Position numbers and translations under genes: made by a program
NCBI GenBank assembly: GCA_019828595.1
Contig: JAHQRK010000008.1
Coordinates: 2,418,001-2,482,000, forward strand
From: Aphanomyces cochlioides
Lineage: Eukaryota > Oomycota > Saprolegniomycetes > Saprolegniales > Verrucalvaceae
Length of the DNA stretch: 64,000 nucleotides
Reading direction: 5' to 3'
Notes under the pieces: generated by a model
Databases searched by the model: none
Seen by the model: only the letters and a program-made list of their open reading frames with translations
What the model was told of the DNA's origin: nothing
Shown: piece after piece, positions 1-11,667 of the stretch
Numbering within the stretch: the stretch's first letter is position 1
How the letters are laid out: every line of letters starts with the position of its first letter

Positions 1-1353
1 CCATGAATAGAACGAACCTTGTGCTTCGTACCGATAGAAAAGAAACAACCAGAGCGTTGTTCCAAGTAGTACGCAAAATCTTCCGCACCACAACGTGGCA
101 ATCCTTCTTCAGAGACTTTTGCAACGCCCACGACGTTGGCAGCCACTTCTTGGACGATTTTTGTTGCACTAGCGTCATTAACAACTGCGGGGAAGAAATC
201 GTGGAATTCCAACACACCCTCAACGCCATACGAAGCACAAATATTCTCTACAATCGACTTCATACCTATATAACAAAGCCCAACACTTAGTATAGCAAAG
301 AGAAAGCTGGAGACAACTTACGGGCATGGATAGTTTGCGAGACAGCTGGGAGAAAATCTCGCACGGTGCCAGATAACACCACCGACGAGGGGATCACATT
401 GTCAGCTTCGCCGCCATGAACTTGACAAATTGAGACGACTGCAGCGTCATGCGGTGAAAGACTGCGACTCGTAATGGATTGCATTGCCACAATGACGTGT
501 CCAGCCGCTACGATTGGATCCTACAATTGTTTTTTGTTCATGTCCTTGCTGGAATCGAAATTCGTTAAGACCTTGGTGACATGTGGAGCTGAGCCATGGC
601 CTCCTGGACCTGAAATCTGAATCCTGAAGTCAATGCATTGAGCCATAATTGGTCCAGCCTTAACATGGATATTTCCCAGCGGATAAGCGTAGTTGTGATA
701 ACTAGAGCCAATTAATTCAGTCAAAAATTGGAAGATATAAAGCATTATACCCGTAGATTTCGTCCACGCCATCGAGGCAACCACCTTTAATCATTGCCAC
801 AGCACCTAAACCATTAAATGGAGTCGAATAACGGTGGGATCGAATACCATAGTCGTTTTCTTCAGCTGGCTGAAAGACAAGACGGACTTTTGAATGCGGT
901 GGAAGTAAATGACGGCGTTGCTGCACCAAGGATGCAAAGCCCATCAAATTGGCGGTATGACCATCGTGGCCGCACATATGAGCTGCGCCAGGAATCTTGG
1001 ATACATATGGAAGATGGGGATTCCGCTCTGTCATGGGGAGTGCATCCATATCGCCACGGAAAGCCACACATTGAAGTGCTCCATCTGCAGGCCTGGGACC
1101 CTCTGTTGGGCCAAAGATGTCAACAACCAAGCCTAAAACACGAAGTGGGAATCAAACATGCAGGTATCAAAGTTGACGGACCAGTTTTGCCACACGAATG
1201 GACTTGGTCTTGCGGAATTTGAGCTTGATTGATGAGATATTTGCGGACAAGAGCTTGAGTTTTGACTTCTCTGAAGCTCAGCTCGGGGTTTTCGTGGATC
1301 GTGTGGCGAATTGCCGTCAAATTCGCAAAGAATTCGTCAAAGACAGAGACCAT
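1..1353 (-). CDS. M20D metallo-amidohydrolase, copy 1 (3' end outside the window)
   Basis: Zinc-type amidohydrolase of the M20D family (IAA-amino-acid / hippurate hydrolase type), which splits amide-linked acyl-amino acids. The start is the ATG at 1353 (MVSVFDEFF); the longer open frame upstream begins only at a TTG. Visible exons encode HENPELSF, then DMDALPMTERN, the metal motif MCGHDGH, PAEE, the GPGGHGSAP dimerisation-domain turn and CQVHGGEADNVIPS. Short GT-AG introns fall at the same places as in copy 2. The last visible exon ends at IGTKHK with a donor GT a few bases from the window edge, so the final two exons (NxHSDT and the C-terminus) lie to the left. It is divergent from copy 2. 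I see no disabling change in the part shown; MIKGGCLDG replaces the usual MIKDGCLDG. The exact substrate is unknown. Confidence 0.85.
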
Positions 1354-2200
1354 GTCGTCGTCGTTTTCTGTGGTACACTTGTCAAATTTGAAAATGATCA
1401 ATTTTGAAATGTTGCTGGTATATTTCTCACCAAAACTCTATAATTTTATATGGACAATGCTGCAGGCAGGACATGCACAAAGAGACACACTTGATTGTGC
1501 ATCTTGGCGAGTGTCAATGTGGGCTGGCGCATCGCACGATCAGTTGATGGCGGGAATGACGGGAATGACTTCCCCTCTGTCGATATGATTGTACAATCAA
1601 GGGGGGATGTCTCAATGTTTTATCCATCCCATCCAAGTGGCTTGATTCCGAGGACGCACATGGACTCGGATCGAGAAATTGAGCACAGATGTACGCAATT
1701 CATCCTTTCGAATCCAGGTGGTTGCTGCTATTGAGGGGGAATTTATTCGAGTTGTTGCCCTTCTGATTGACAAGCCACAGCTGCCAAGTTTGATTTTTCA
1801 AGAGATTCGCCCCCAAGTCCACATTGATGTTGTCCACGCCAGCCTTAACGTTGGTTGTGGCGATAGACGTCGTGTCCTCATGGGGTTGGCAAGCAAATTA
1901 TATACAACCCTCGTCGTGAAGCCGCTGTGGACCAGATATCCACATTCTCTCGACCATGAAGTTGAGTTATGAGCTGAGTAGAGTACATCCTCCTCATATG
2001 GTGCCAAGAATACCCATTCTCCAAGTCGACGGCGTCCAAGCCAGCTTTAATATTGGTTGAGACGATGCCATCCGCCAGAAGGCTTGCAGATATCCCATCA
2101 AAGTCAAAGACTAACAAAATAAGTTTTCACAGTGTTGGTGAGTATTTTGTGCGATCCCAAATCCGAACTTTGTCATTTTGCAATTTTCCACAAGTCGAGC
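1354..2200. other. Divergent intergenic region between amidohydrolase copies 1 and 2
   Basis: About 850 bp between two oppositely oriented start codons. Short open frames exist, but none shows domain resemblance or conservation with the other copies. It should hold both promoters. The only recognisable element is the TCATTTT initiator-like site at its right end. Confidence 0.5.
2173..2189 (+). promoter_or_regulatory. Oomycete-type initiator/FPR core promoter of copy 2
   Basis: The sequence TCATTTTGCAATTTTCC lies 28 bp upstream of the start codon at 2201. It fits the oomycete Inr core (TCAYTTY-like) followed by an A/T-rich flanking promoter region. Closely similar strings precede several other copies here at 18542, 9034, 11634 and, on the minus strand, 19532 and 24917. 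The assignment rests on resemblance to the known oomycete core promoter and on this recurrence. Confidence 0.5.
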
Positions 2201-3840
2201 ATGGTTCAAGGTGTGGCACCCGATGGATTTTACACGTTCTTTGCGGATTTGACGGTGCTCCGAAAGACCATTCATGAGAACCCCGAGCTGAGCTTTCGAG
2301 AAGTCAAAACCCAGGCGCTTGTTCGCGACTACCTCATCAATCAAGCGCATATTCCAGCTGAGAAGATTCAAGTCAGTGGCAAAACAGGTGCGTTGCATCT
2401 TGAACCTTGCGTCATATTTCTATTGTAGGCTTGGTTGTCGATATCTTTGGCCCTGTGGATGGCTCACACACTGCCCAAGGTGCGCCGAAATGCATCGCTT
2501 TCCGTGGAGATATGGATGCTTTGCCCATGACCGAACGCAATCCCCATCTACCTTATGAATCGAAAGCCCAAGGAGCGGCGCATATGTGCGGCCATGATGG
2601 ACATACGGCGAATTTGATGGGATTTGCTACGTTGGTACAGCAGCGACGTCATTTACTCCCACCGCATTCCAAGGTTCGGTTGCTCTTTCAACCAGCAGAG
2701 GAAAATGACTATGGTATGATGTGCATACTCCCCTGCAACTCCTTTTCGCTAATTTTATTGATGTAGGTGCAGAAGCTATGATTAAAGACGGTTGTCTAGA
2801 CGGCGTGGATGAAGTCTACGGGTATGAATTCCAGCTCAACCATTCATGAGAATGACCTCTTTGCCGTGCATTTTAGATATCACAATGCCGCGTATCCCCT
2901 TGGAAACATCCATGTGAAGCCTGGACCGATCATGGCACAATGCATCGACTTCAGAATTACAATTTCAGGTCCTGGAGGTCATGGTTCAGCTCCGCACGTC
3001 ACAAAGGTAGACTTCTTTCCTCGGCTGGTAGGGAACTAAAGAGGTCTATCTACGTGTAGGATCCGATCGTGGCCGCTGGACACATCATCGTAGCCATGCA
3101 AACCATCACCAGCCGCAGTATTTCACCGCACGACACTGCAATTGTATCGATTTGTCAAGTCCATGGAGGTGAAGCCGACAATGTCATTCCATCGTTGGTA
3201 GTCTTGTCAGGCACCGTGCGGGATTTTCTACCCGCTGTCTCACAAACAATCCATGCTCGTAAGTTGCCGTTAACTCGGCATTTTGTTTAACATTGACGGG
3301 ACTTGCATTGTAGGCATGAAGGCAATTGTGGAAAACATTAGCGCCTCGTTTGGCGTTGAAGGCAAGCTTGAATTCCATGATTTCTTTCCAGCGGTTGTCA
3401 ATCACGCCAATGCGACGAAAACCGTCCAAGACATCGCCGCTAGCGTCGTTGGTGCCGCTAGAGTGTCAGAAGAAGGATTGCCGATTTGTGGAGCAGAGGA
3501 TTTCGCCTACTACTTGGAACAACGCCCAGGTTGTTTCTTCTTTGTCGGCACGAAAGACAAGGTAAAGCTACAACTTATTGTTGAAAACCTGGACTTAACT
3601 TTCTCTAAATTGGGTTATAGGACGATGCTCAAAATCGCAATTGCCACAGTGACACGGTACTTCATCTCATTCAAGTTTTGCTCTTGACAAACCGTCTAGT
3701 ATGATTTCAACGATGCGATCACTCCACTGGCCATTCGCATGTTTTTGGAAATTCTCAACAAACGATTCCAATCTGCCTTGTACACGCCTGAAGAACTTGT
3801 TCAAATGACAAAGGGCCTCTTGGAACAAGCCAAAGCCTAG
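2201..3840 (+). CDS. M20D metallo-amidohydrolase, copy 2 (8 exons, 426 aa)
   Basis: Exons are 2201-2387, 2429-2713, 2767-2821, 2877-3006, 3060-3258, 3314-3561, 3621-3656 and 3700-3840. All introns are GT-AG and 41-55 bp, and the 1281 coding bases close in frame at TAG. The protein has the M20D layout: N-terminal HENPELSF, AFRGDMDALPMTE, the cysteine/histidine metal motif MCGHDGH, catalytic PAEE, YHN (metal histidine), lid-domain GPGGHGSAP, HGGEADNVIPS, CGAEDFAYYL, and the late NRNCHSDT exon carrying the last predicted metal histidine. This is the fullest exon set in the cluster and serves as the reference for the other copies. There is no obvious signal peptide, so it is probably cytosolic. 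Family activity is removal of an amino acid from N-acyl conjugates; the substrate cannot be read from sequence. Confidence 0.9.
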
Positions 3841-4431
3841 ATCTCTCTACACGCTGCTGCTGTCTGCCAAGCGCTTGACCCCCTTTCTTTTTCATCAACT
3901 TCAAGAATAATGGCTAAATCGATGTAAGAACTCACACGTCTTCCTTTGTCCGTCCCACCACTTCACCAGACACAATTGACATTTCGAACATCTTTGAGCT
4001 CTAGAGGGGGGGCGAAGAACGCGTGCCAAGGAAACATCAGAGTGAAAGGTGTGAAGGGTTTTCAAGAAATAGTCATTTGATTTTTGTGAAATTTCACCAA
4101 GTCAGACTGTGATTGCGCAAGTTGCCGTATTAATTGTTACAGTTTGCAGCAAATTATATGGGTGAGGCGTTTGGGAAATGTGAAATTTGATTTTTCCTTG
4201 GTAGCGATTCAAGCTGAGCCAAGACGTCCATGAGCTTAGCATCTCTCCATGGAGCTATACAAGTATGCCCAAGTCTCCGAGATTATCGCGAATTGTTTTG
4301 AATCCATGCTAGCACGTAAATTTCACACCGAGCTCGGAATGACGGCTTCAGTGCGACATAACATGACGCCATGAACGAATTGGGTTGCATTTTCCAATTT
4401 GCAGAATCTGATCCAAGTTAATCCAAACCCG
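3841..4431 (+). other. Intergenic region upstream of copy 3
   Basis: About 590 bp separating two genes in the same direction. No coding similarity was seen. It contains the presumed 3' region of copy 2 and the promoter of copy 3. Confidence 0.4.
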
Positions 4432-6035
4432 ATGCCAGCCGCCGCGTTTGACTCGTTCTTTGCCGATTTGTCCTTGATCCGCCGCACGATCCATGAAAAC
4501 CCAGAGCTGAGCTTCCAAGAATTCAAGACGCAAGCACTGGTGCGCGACTACCTCATCAATCAAGCGCATATTCCAGCCGAGCAGATCCAAGTGAGCGGCA
4601 AGACTGGTTCGTTTCTTGTGATGTCTTCTTTGGGTTGACTGAAATGTCCTATTGTAGGCTTGGTCGTTGATATTTTTGGCCCCACGGAGGGTTCCAAACC
4701 AGCAGAGCATGCTTTGAAATGTTTGGCATTCCGTGGAGATATGGATGCTTTGCCGATGACAGAACGCAATCCACATCTTCTTCATGCATCCAAAGTTGCT
4801 GGAGCTGCCCACATGTGTGGCCACGATGGCCACACAGCCAATTTGATGGGTTTTGCTCATTTGGTCCAGCAACGCCGTCATTTACTCCCGTCGCATTCAA
4901 AAGTTCGATTGCTGTTTCAGCCTGCAGAAGAAGGTCATTTCGGTGCGTCCTACAGCTCTAACTTGAGTAAACTCACAGCAATTAGGAGCACCTGCGATGA
5001 TCAAAGACGGCTGTTTGGAAGGTGTGGACGAAGTCTATGGGTATTATCAACCTTCCATACTCCAACGAGCTGATATTCCTTGATGGTAGATATCACAACT
5101 CGGCATATCCCCTCGGGAATATCCACGTCAAGTCTGGACCACTCATGGCCCATGCTGGCTTTTTCAAAATTACAATTTCAGGTCCTGGTGGCCACGGCTC
5201 GGCTCCTCATGTCACCAAGGTAATTCTTTTCCACGATATTGGGTCTAAACCTGAATTGACAATCGGCGGTAGGATCCGATTGTCGCCGCTGGACAAATCA
5301 TTTTGGCGATTCAAACGATTACAAGTCGCAGTTTGTCGCCTCATGACAGTGTAATTGTGTCCATTTGCCAAGTTCATGGCGGCGAAGCCGACAATGTCAT
5401 CCCGTCGTCTGTGAAGTTATCAGGCACGATTCGTGATTTCGCCCCGACGGTCTCGGAAACTATCAAGCAACGTAAGCAGCTCCTGCTTCCTTGTGCGGAT
5501 TTGACAATTACGCTGTTCAATTAGGCATGACCACTATTGTCCAACAAGCTTGCGCTGCATTCGAATTGCAAGGCGAAATTGAATTTAAAGACACATATCC
5601 AGTCGTGGTGAATCCTAAACCAGAGACGGAGATTGTTCAGTCGGTTGCTGCTGCCGTCGTTGGTGCCCACAAGGTCTCCGAGCAAGGACTGCCACGCTGT
5701 GGTGCTGAAGATTTTGCATATTTCTTGCAAGCTCGCCCAGGATGTTTTTTCTTTATCGGGACCAAGCACGAGGTACGACACAATATATATTTGTGGCAAA
5801 CGCTGACTTATTCTAGAGCGATCCTCAAAATCGCAATGCGCATAGTGACACGGTAAGCCCTCATTTACTGATGCGACGCTTTTACCCATGGAATGATGTC
5901 TAGTACGATTTCAACGATGAAATTTTACCCCTTGGCGTTCGAATGTTTTTGGAAATTGCCCAGCGTCGTTTTGGCTGTGCATTGTACACTCGAGAAGAGC
6001 TCCAAGCTATGACAGCCGGCGTCTTGTCCAAGTAA
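4432..6035 (+). CDS. M20D metallo-amidohydrolase, copy 3 (8 exons, 419 aa)
   Basis: Exons are 4432-4606, 4658-4942, 4986-5040, 5090-5219, 5273-5471, 5525-5772, 5817-5852 and 5904-6035. Internal exon lengths (285, 55, 130, 199, 248 and 36) match copy 2 exactly and the 1260 bases close at TAA. The ATG at 4432 (MPAAAFDSFF) is used because the upstream extension opens only at a TTG. All M20D residues are present: MCGHDGH, PAEEGHFG, YHN, GPGGHGSAP, CGAEDFAYFL and NRNAHSDT. It is a same-strand neighbour of copies 2, 4, 5 and 6, consistent with tandem duplication. Confidence 0.9.
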
Positions 6036-6539
6036 ATGTCATTATTTGCCATGCCGTAGATGATCACACTTTTCAACTCTTGACCAATTCAACAAGACAC
6101 AGTCGATTCTACTTTTGTAATCTGTGGACGGCTGGAAATTGAGTTTCTTGTTGTCCCACGGATTTGAAAGAAGGAGAAAGGCAGACAAGAGGCGACGACT
6201 CATATGGATGAATGCGTTTGTCCACACATTACTCTATCACGTTCTAGGATCCAAGGCTTGCATTTCAACTACTTGCCTTCAAATTTCAAGTTGTGAGTTG
6301 TAAAAACACGTGCAAGTAATTGTCGAGCAGACAACCCCCAATGAGCTCTGAAAACACTGGACAAAGTTGGAGAAATGTGGCGTTGATACGGGTACTACGT
6401 CGTGGATGCACCCAGGACGCAGATGACAACTGTTACTCTGGAATTTGTCCAACGTCTGTTTGCCTCACGTAATGGCAAATCCTCAAACTTGACTCATTTT
6501 GCGATTACGCTTACAACGAGCGAAGGATATCATCAGCCC
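6036..6539 (+). other. Intergenic region upstream of copy 4
   Basis: About 500 bp. No gene was recognised. An open frame runs into copy 4 from 6402, but the family-like start is at 6540. Confidence 0.4.
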
Positions 6540-8421
6540 ATGACGGCGGCGACGACTGATTTTGACGCTTTCTTTGCTGAACTGACCAAGATTCGTCGCC
6601 ATCTCCATGAAAATCCCGAGCTGAGCTTCGAGGAAATCAAGACGCAAGCACTGGTACGTGACTACTTGAACCATCAAGCGCATATTCCAGCCGACCAAAT
6701 CAGAGATTGCGCCCGAACTGGTCTGACATATTTCCCAGTGTCCTCGATTCATTTGACGAGTTGTAGGCTTGGTCGTCGACATATTTAACCCGGCAGAAGA
6801 TCCCTCGCCGCCAACGGAGACGAATTTGCACTGCATTGCTTTCCGCGGCGATATGGATGCTTTGCCAATGACGGAACGGAATCCCCATCTTCGGCATCAG
6901 TCCAAAGTTGCCGGCACTGCTCACATGTGTGGCCACGATGGACATACTGCCAACTTGATGGGCTTTGGTTCCTTGGCTCAGCAGCGATGTCGCTTATTGC
7001 CACCCATTCGACTACTGTATTCGTGCGACAATCAAATGTACATTTCAGAGAAGTTGAAGTACACAAAAATATTCACTTGAAGTTTGTATGCTCGTCTGAT
7101 ACGATACATTACAGTTGTACTATTGGTCTTCATTCATTGGCTGATCGCCAACTATTGACGCGATCTCATTGGCGGGATACATTGCAGGGCATAACCCAAT
7201 GTCCCAACACAACTTCATAATTCAGTTTGCCTTTGGTTGATAACCGCGCCGTTTTAACTGGCGAATCAGCGTTGTTTCACTAATGGTTTTGACCAATCAA
7301 CGGCCCGTAACTCGAAAATAGAAGTCGTATTTCCCAAATGTACATTTCATTTCCGCACAGAGTAGTATTAGATTGCTGTTTCAACCAGCAGAAGGGCATT
7401 TTGGTACTGTATGGCTCATAATCAATGAAACTTATGGTTCTTTGTCTAGGCTCCGGCAATGATCAAGGAAGGTTGTCTCGACGGAGTAGATGAAGTCTAT
7501 GGGTAGGCCAGCTAACTATCCCCTTGGCAATATCCACGTCAAGTCTGGACCGATTATGGCCCATGGCGGTCTGTTCACTATCACAATTTCAGGCCCAGGG
7601 GGCCACGGCTCAGCTCCGCATGTGACCAAAGTAATGATATCTCCTTGCAAATTTCTGAATGATGTGTTCTCTCTGGTAGGATCCCATTGTAGCTGCTGGT
7701 CAAGTGATTTCAGCGATTCAAACCATTGCAAGCCGCAGTATTTCGCCCCATGCCAGTGCTATTATCTCAATTTGCCAAATTCACGGTGGAGAAGCTGACA
7801 ATGTCATTCCATCATCCGTCAAATTGTCTGGAACTGTCCGAGATTTCTCCCCTGCTGTCGAGGCAACGGTGAAACAACGTACGCCAATTTGACATTGTTC
7901 CTCGTCTTACAATTTTGGACAGGAATGACAACCATCGTCGAACAAACCTGCGCTGCATTTGAATTACAAGGCCAGATTGAGTTTAAAGACATGTACCCAG
8001 TCGTGGTGAATCCCAAACCAGAGACTGAAGTCGTTCAATCGATTGGTGAGAAAAAAGTCTCTGAACAAGGATTGCCTCGATCTGGCGCTGAAGACTTTGC
8101 GTTCTTCTTGCAAGCTCGTCCTGGATGTTTTTTCTTCATTGGGACCAAGCACGAGGTACTTCATTCTCACTGGCAATCACTTCACCAACGGCGGATGTCT
8201 AGAACGATTCTCAAAATCGCAATGCACATAGCGATACGGTATATTTCTCCATTGTCGGTTGTCGTTTTGACTTTTGGAATTTCCTCTAGTACGATTTCAA
8301 CGACGACATCTTACCGCTGGGCGTTCGGATGTTTGTGGAAATTGCACAACATCGTTTCGGTTGTGCTTTGTACACTCCACACGAGCTCGAAGCCATGACA
8401 TCCAAGCTCTTGGCCAAGTGA
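6540..8421 (+). pseudogene. M20D amidohydrolase, copy 4, disrupted by a MITE
   Basis: It begins MTAATTDFDAFFAELTK and keeps most M20D blocks, including MCGHDGH and GPGGHGSAP. The second coding exon is split at 7014/7366 by a 351-bp TA-flanked insertion. After the insertion one of the two catalytic glutamates is missing (PAEGHFG in place of PAEEGHFG). The YHN metal-histidine segment is absent around 7503, where VYG runs directly into PANYPLG. About eight residues are lost before KVSEQGL near 8045, and the cysteine of CGAEDF is serine. Exons 5 to 8 otherwise still look spliceable, and the frame ends at TGA 8419-8421. Several independent lesions make a working enzyme unlikely. Confidence 0.85.
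7015..7365. mobile_element. 351-bp MITE with TA target duplication inside copy 4
   Basis: It is flanked by TA at 7013-7014 and 7366-7367. The ends are imperfect inverted repeats of about 33 bp, both containing GTGCG and the palindrome AAATGTACATTT. Removing the element and one TA leaves CATTCGACTATTAGATTG, which corresponds to the uninterrupted paralogue at 19040-19057 (CATTCGACTATTCGATTG). No coding capacity is seen. The TA duplication and CTACTCTG-like right end point to a non-autonomous Tc1/mariner-type element. Confidence 0.8.
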
Positions 8422-9073
8422 ATATCGGCTGAATGGCCTCGATATCATGGTTACTTTGACAACCAACGACCATTCCAAGCCACTCGCACAGAATCTTGAC
8501 GTGTGCTCCGCTGTAAGACAAGGCCAGTCATCTCAACAGATAGATCGTTCGTTGTTTCTTTCCAGAGATATCTGTCAGTTGAAATTTCCAACGTCCTACA
8601 GTGGATAAGCTAGGCAAGACTATGGATGATGATACATGTGTCATGTTATGCTCCTTCATTGCGCTCGACTGGCTTCTCAATCGGCCACTCCGACGTCGGA
8701 ACTCGTCCACGTGGTTTTGACCAGACTCTCATCCATATCCTCGCACAATCCACTGTACAATTTTATCGTCATTGACGCAAACTCCACAGAGAGAACTCGA
8801 ATCAAGCGCGATGGCAGTCCAAGACATTCCTAATCTCGTATTTCGTGAGCATTGAGACGGCCAAACGACAAAAGACTGTACCGTGAACGACACGGACGAA
8901 CTTGTCAAGAAGGCTTTCTCCGATTTACTAATACTGGCGTAATAAATCGAACCAGCTGGTGCCATCCGATCAGATCTCTGCCGAGTGGCGTGTCTTCAAG
9001 GAAGTTCCTTGCCTTTCCTGGCTGACTGTTCTTTCATTTTCCTTTTGGCTTGACAAGACTGACCTGCATCGAT
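8422..9073. other. Intergenic region upstream of copy 5
   Basis: About 650 bp without a recognisable gene. The last 100 bp (GTGTCTTCAAGGAA to the start codon) are near-duplicated before copy 6 at 11566-11667, showing that the promoter was copied with the gene. Confidence 0.5.
9034..9046 (+). promoter_or_regulatory. Initiator-like core promoter of copy 5
   Basis: TCATTTTCCTTTT lies 28 bp before the ATG at 9074, within a promoter block shared with copy 6. Confidence 0.45.
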
Positions 9074-10489
9074 ATGGTGACACCCAACTTTGACTCGTTT
9101 TTTGCCAACTTGGCCATCATTCGCCGCAATTTGCATGAAAACCCCGAACTGAGCTTCCAGGAATTCAAGACACAAGCGCTGGTGCGCGACTATCTCATCA
9201 ACGAAGCGAAGATTCCAGAGGAACAAATCCACGTCAGCGGCAAGACTGGCTTGGCGGTGGATATCTTTGGCCCAACGGACGGTCCGAAGCCTGCAGATGC
9301 TGCATTGACCAGCTTGGCATTCCGTGGAGACATGGATGCGTTGCCCATGACGGAACGCAATCCCCATCTTCCTTATGAGTCCAAGGCTCCAGGAGCGGCG
9401 CATATGTGTGGCCACGATGGTCATACGGCAAATTTGATGGGCTTTGCGACGTTGGTCCAGCAACGCCGTCATTTGTTGCCGCCACATTCGACCATTCGCT
9501 TGTTGTTTCAACCGGCCGAAGAAGGACACTTTGGTGCTCCAGCGATGATCAAAGACGGCTGCTTGGAAGGCGTGAATGAAGTCTACGGCTACCACAACTC
9601 GCCTTTTCCTCTCGGAAACATTCAAGTCAAAGCTGGCCCACTCATGGCGCACTCCACATTGTTCAAAATCAAAATCTCTGGTCCTGGTGGCCATGGCTCG
9701 GCTCCCCACGTCACCAAAGTCCGTCAAACGTTCCTTGTTCGATGATGTTCACAACTTTGGCATTGTAGGATCCGATTGTAGCTGCTGGGCAATTGATTGT
9801 TGCGCTTCAGACGATTACCAGCCGCAGCTTGTCGCCACATGACACTGCGATCGTCTCAGTTTGCCAGGTTCATGGCGGTGAAGCCGACAATGTCATCCCA
9901 TCGTCGGTCAAATTGTCCGGCACGACGCGGGATTTCTCCACCGCCGCCGATGAAACCATCAAGAAGCGTAGGATCTCCCACGACAAGTTTTCGCCTGAGC
10001 AGCTTTGTGGTTTGTAGGCATGGCGACGCTCGTCGAGCACACTTGCGCTGCGTACGATCTCAAGGGCGAGATTGAGTTTGAAGATTTGTATCCAGTGGTC
10101 GTGAACCCCGAGACGGAAACCAGCATCTTCCAAACGATTGCTGCTGGCGTTGTCGGCGCTTCCAAGGTCTCGGACGAAGGGCTGCCGATCTGCGGTGCGG
10201 AAGATTTTTCTTACTTTTTGCAAGAGCGTCCCGGTTGCTTCTTCTTTATCGGCACGAAAGACGAGGTACGTCTAGTGCTATGAGCTCGCTTTGGACAAAC
10301 CACCACTCAACGTAGAACGACACGCAGAACCGCAATTGCCACAGCGACACATTTGATTTCAACGACGCCATTCTGCCACTTTGTGCTCGCGTCTTCTTGG
10401 AAATTATCCACCAACGCCTCAACTGCGCGTTGTACACACCGGAAGAGCTCCAAGAAATGACCGCGGATGTCTTGAAGGGCTCCAAGTAA
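9074..10489 (+). CDS. M20D metallo-amidohydrolase, copy 5 (4 exons, 421 aa)
   Basis: Exons are 9074-9718, 9769-9967, 10018-10265 and 10316-10489; 1266 coding bases close at TAA. The first exon fuses what are four exons in copies 2 and 3, and the last fuses the 36-bp NRNCHSDT exon with the C-terminal exon, so four of the seven ancestral intron positions are empty. All metal and catalytic motifs are intact: MCGHDGH, PAEEGHFG, YHN, GPGGHGSAP, CGAEDFSYFL and NRNCHSDT. The ATG at 9074 is chosen because the upstream extension begins only at a TTG. It is closest in layout to copy 6, with which it also shares its promoter. Confidence 0.9.
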
Positions 10490-11667
10490 TTGTGAATCGA
10501 TTGTGGTTGTGTAAATGCACTGCAATATGTGAATATTCTTCATAACATCGCTGTTCTTTCGCTCAGTGGATTCAGACATTGGCAAACAAGAAGTCGCAGC
10601 AACAGGGCGTTGAGTTTCGCGGAGGTTGTTGCTCATCTTGACCATTGTCCAGGGGGAGAAGCGGAGAAAATTTTCGTAGGAAGGTTTGTAAAACATGTTG
10701 GCCCTCATTGTCGGCTCATTCATCATACCTTGGTGGTTAGTAGTTGGTAAACAGCAACGAGGAGCTTGTGTCGCTGTTGAGCTCCTCGCTTCTGCCAACA
10801 ACAAACTGAGAGGCAAATACACCGACGAGATCATGCTTCGCCTCTTTATACTTGTTGCGAAGCATTGTGTCGAATCATTGCAGATCACGTTCAAGTTTAC
10901 TTCCACGGCAATTCCACGTCGAAAGCAAGGATTCCCTTCCATGAGTTTCTTCTTGACCCCAAGGCCGGCCATATTGGACGAAAAGATCAACCATGGAGCG
11001 GCGGTCGCGTTCCTTTCGCCATCGAACCTGCCTCTCAATTAGAACATTCGCGACTTGCACCGTGCTGCCACTTGTGGAGTTGACGAGCGTTGCGAGGAGT
11101 GTATCTCTGCCACTCGTAGCTGTACAAAGCTACATCTTCAAGCGGACGCCATGGAGACGGAACACTTTGGAGTAAGCTTCAGTAGTCTTCGGACTAACTC
11201 ATCATCTCGAGGTGGCAAATCATTGTCTTGGTCCTTTCCAGTTTGACAAGAATGCGTTTCCATTGCGGTATGTTTGGCATGGCAACTGTGATTTCTTGAT
11301 CGAAACTTTGTCCACATGGCCCTGCCGACGTCGGAATTCATTCCCGTGTCTGTAACATCCCACCCGACACTCCATTCCATGCCGTTAGCTAGCCAAAGTT
11401 GGCATAAACTTCACCAACGTTGAGAGCTTCAGCTGGAAAAAAGACGATGGAGACTGGCTAAAAGACGGTGGCAGAGGCATGCGGGAAGAGGAGGACGACA
11501 GGGCGCACCCATTTGAGAGGAATTGTCCCCAACCTGCTGGCGCTTTTGGATCAGATTCAAGTGGGTGTCTTCAAGGAACTTCCCTGCCTTTGCCAAGAGA
11601 TGGGGAGCATCGCTTGCGTCTGTCTTCTGTCTTTCATTTTCCTTTTTGCTTGGAAAGACTCGCATCC
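10490..11667. other. Intergenic region between copies 5 and 6
   Basis: About 1.2 kb. Open frames occur on both strands, including an ATG frame at 10695-11042 (+) whose product starts with a hydrophobic stretch, and a long minus frame at 10307-11038 that overlaps the copy 5 terminus as an antisense shadow. Neither resembles a known family, so no gene is called. The right end repeats the copy 5 promoter block. Confidence 0.4.
11634..11646 (+). promoter_or_regulatory. Initiator-like core promoter of copy 6
   Basis: TCATTTTCCTTTT, identical to the copy 5 site, 22 bp before the ATG at 11668. Confidence 0.45.

Noticed and set aside
6402..6539. N-terminal extension of copy 4 starting at 6402
   Set aside because: The family N-terminus begins at the ATG at 6540. 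The extension has no counterpart in siblings, and the gene is broken anyway.
10307..11038. 243-codon minus-strand frame after copy 5
   Set aside because: Its C-terminal part is the antisense of the copy 5 last exon, and the rest shows no motif or conservation in other intergenic regions.
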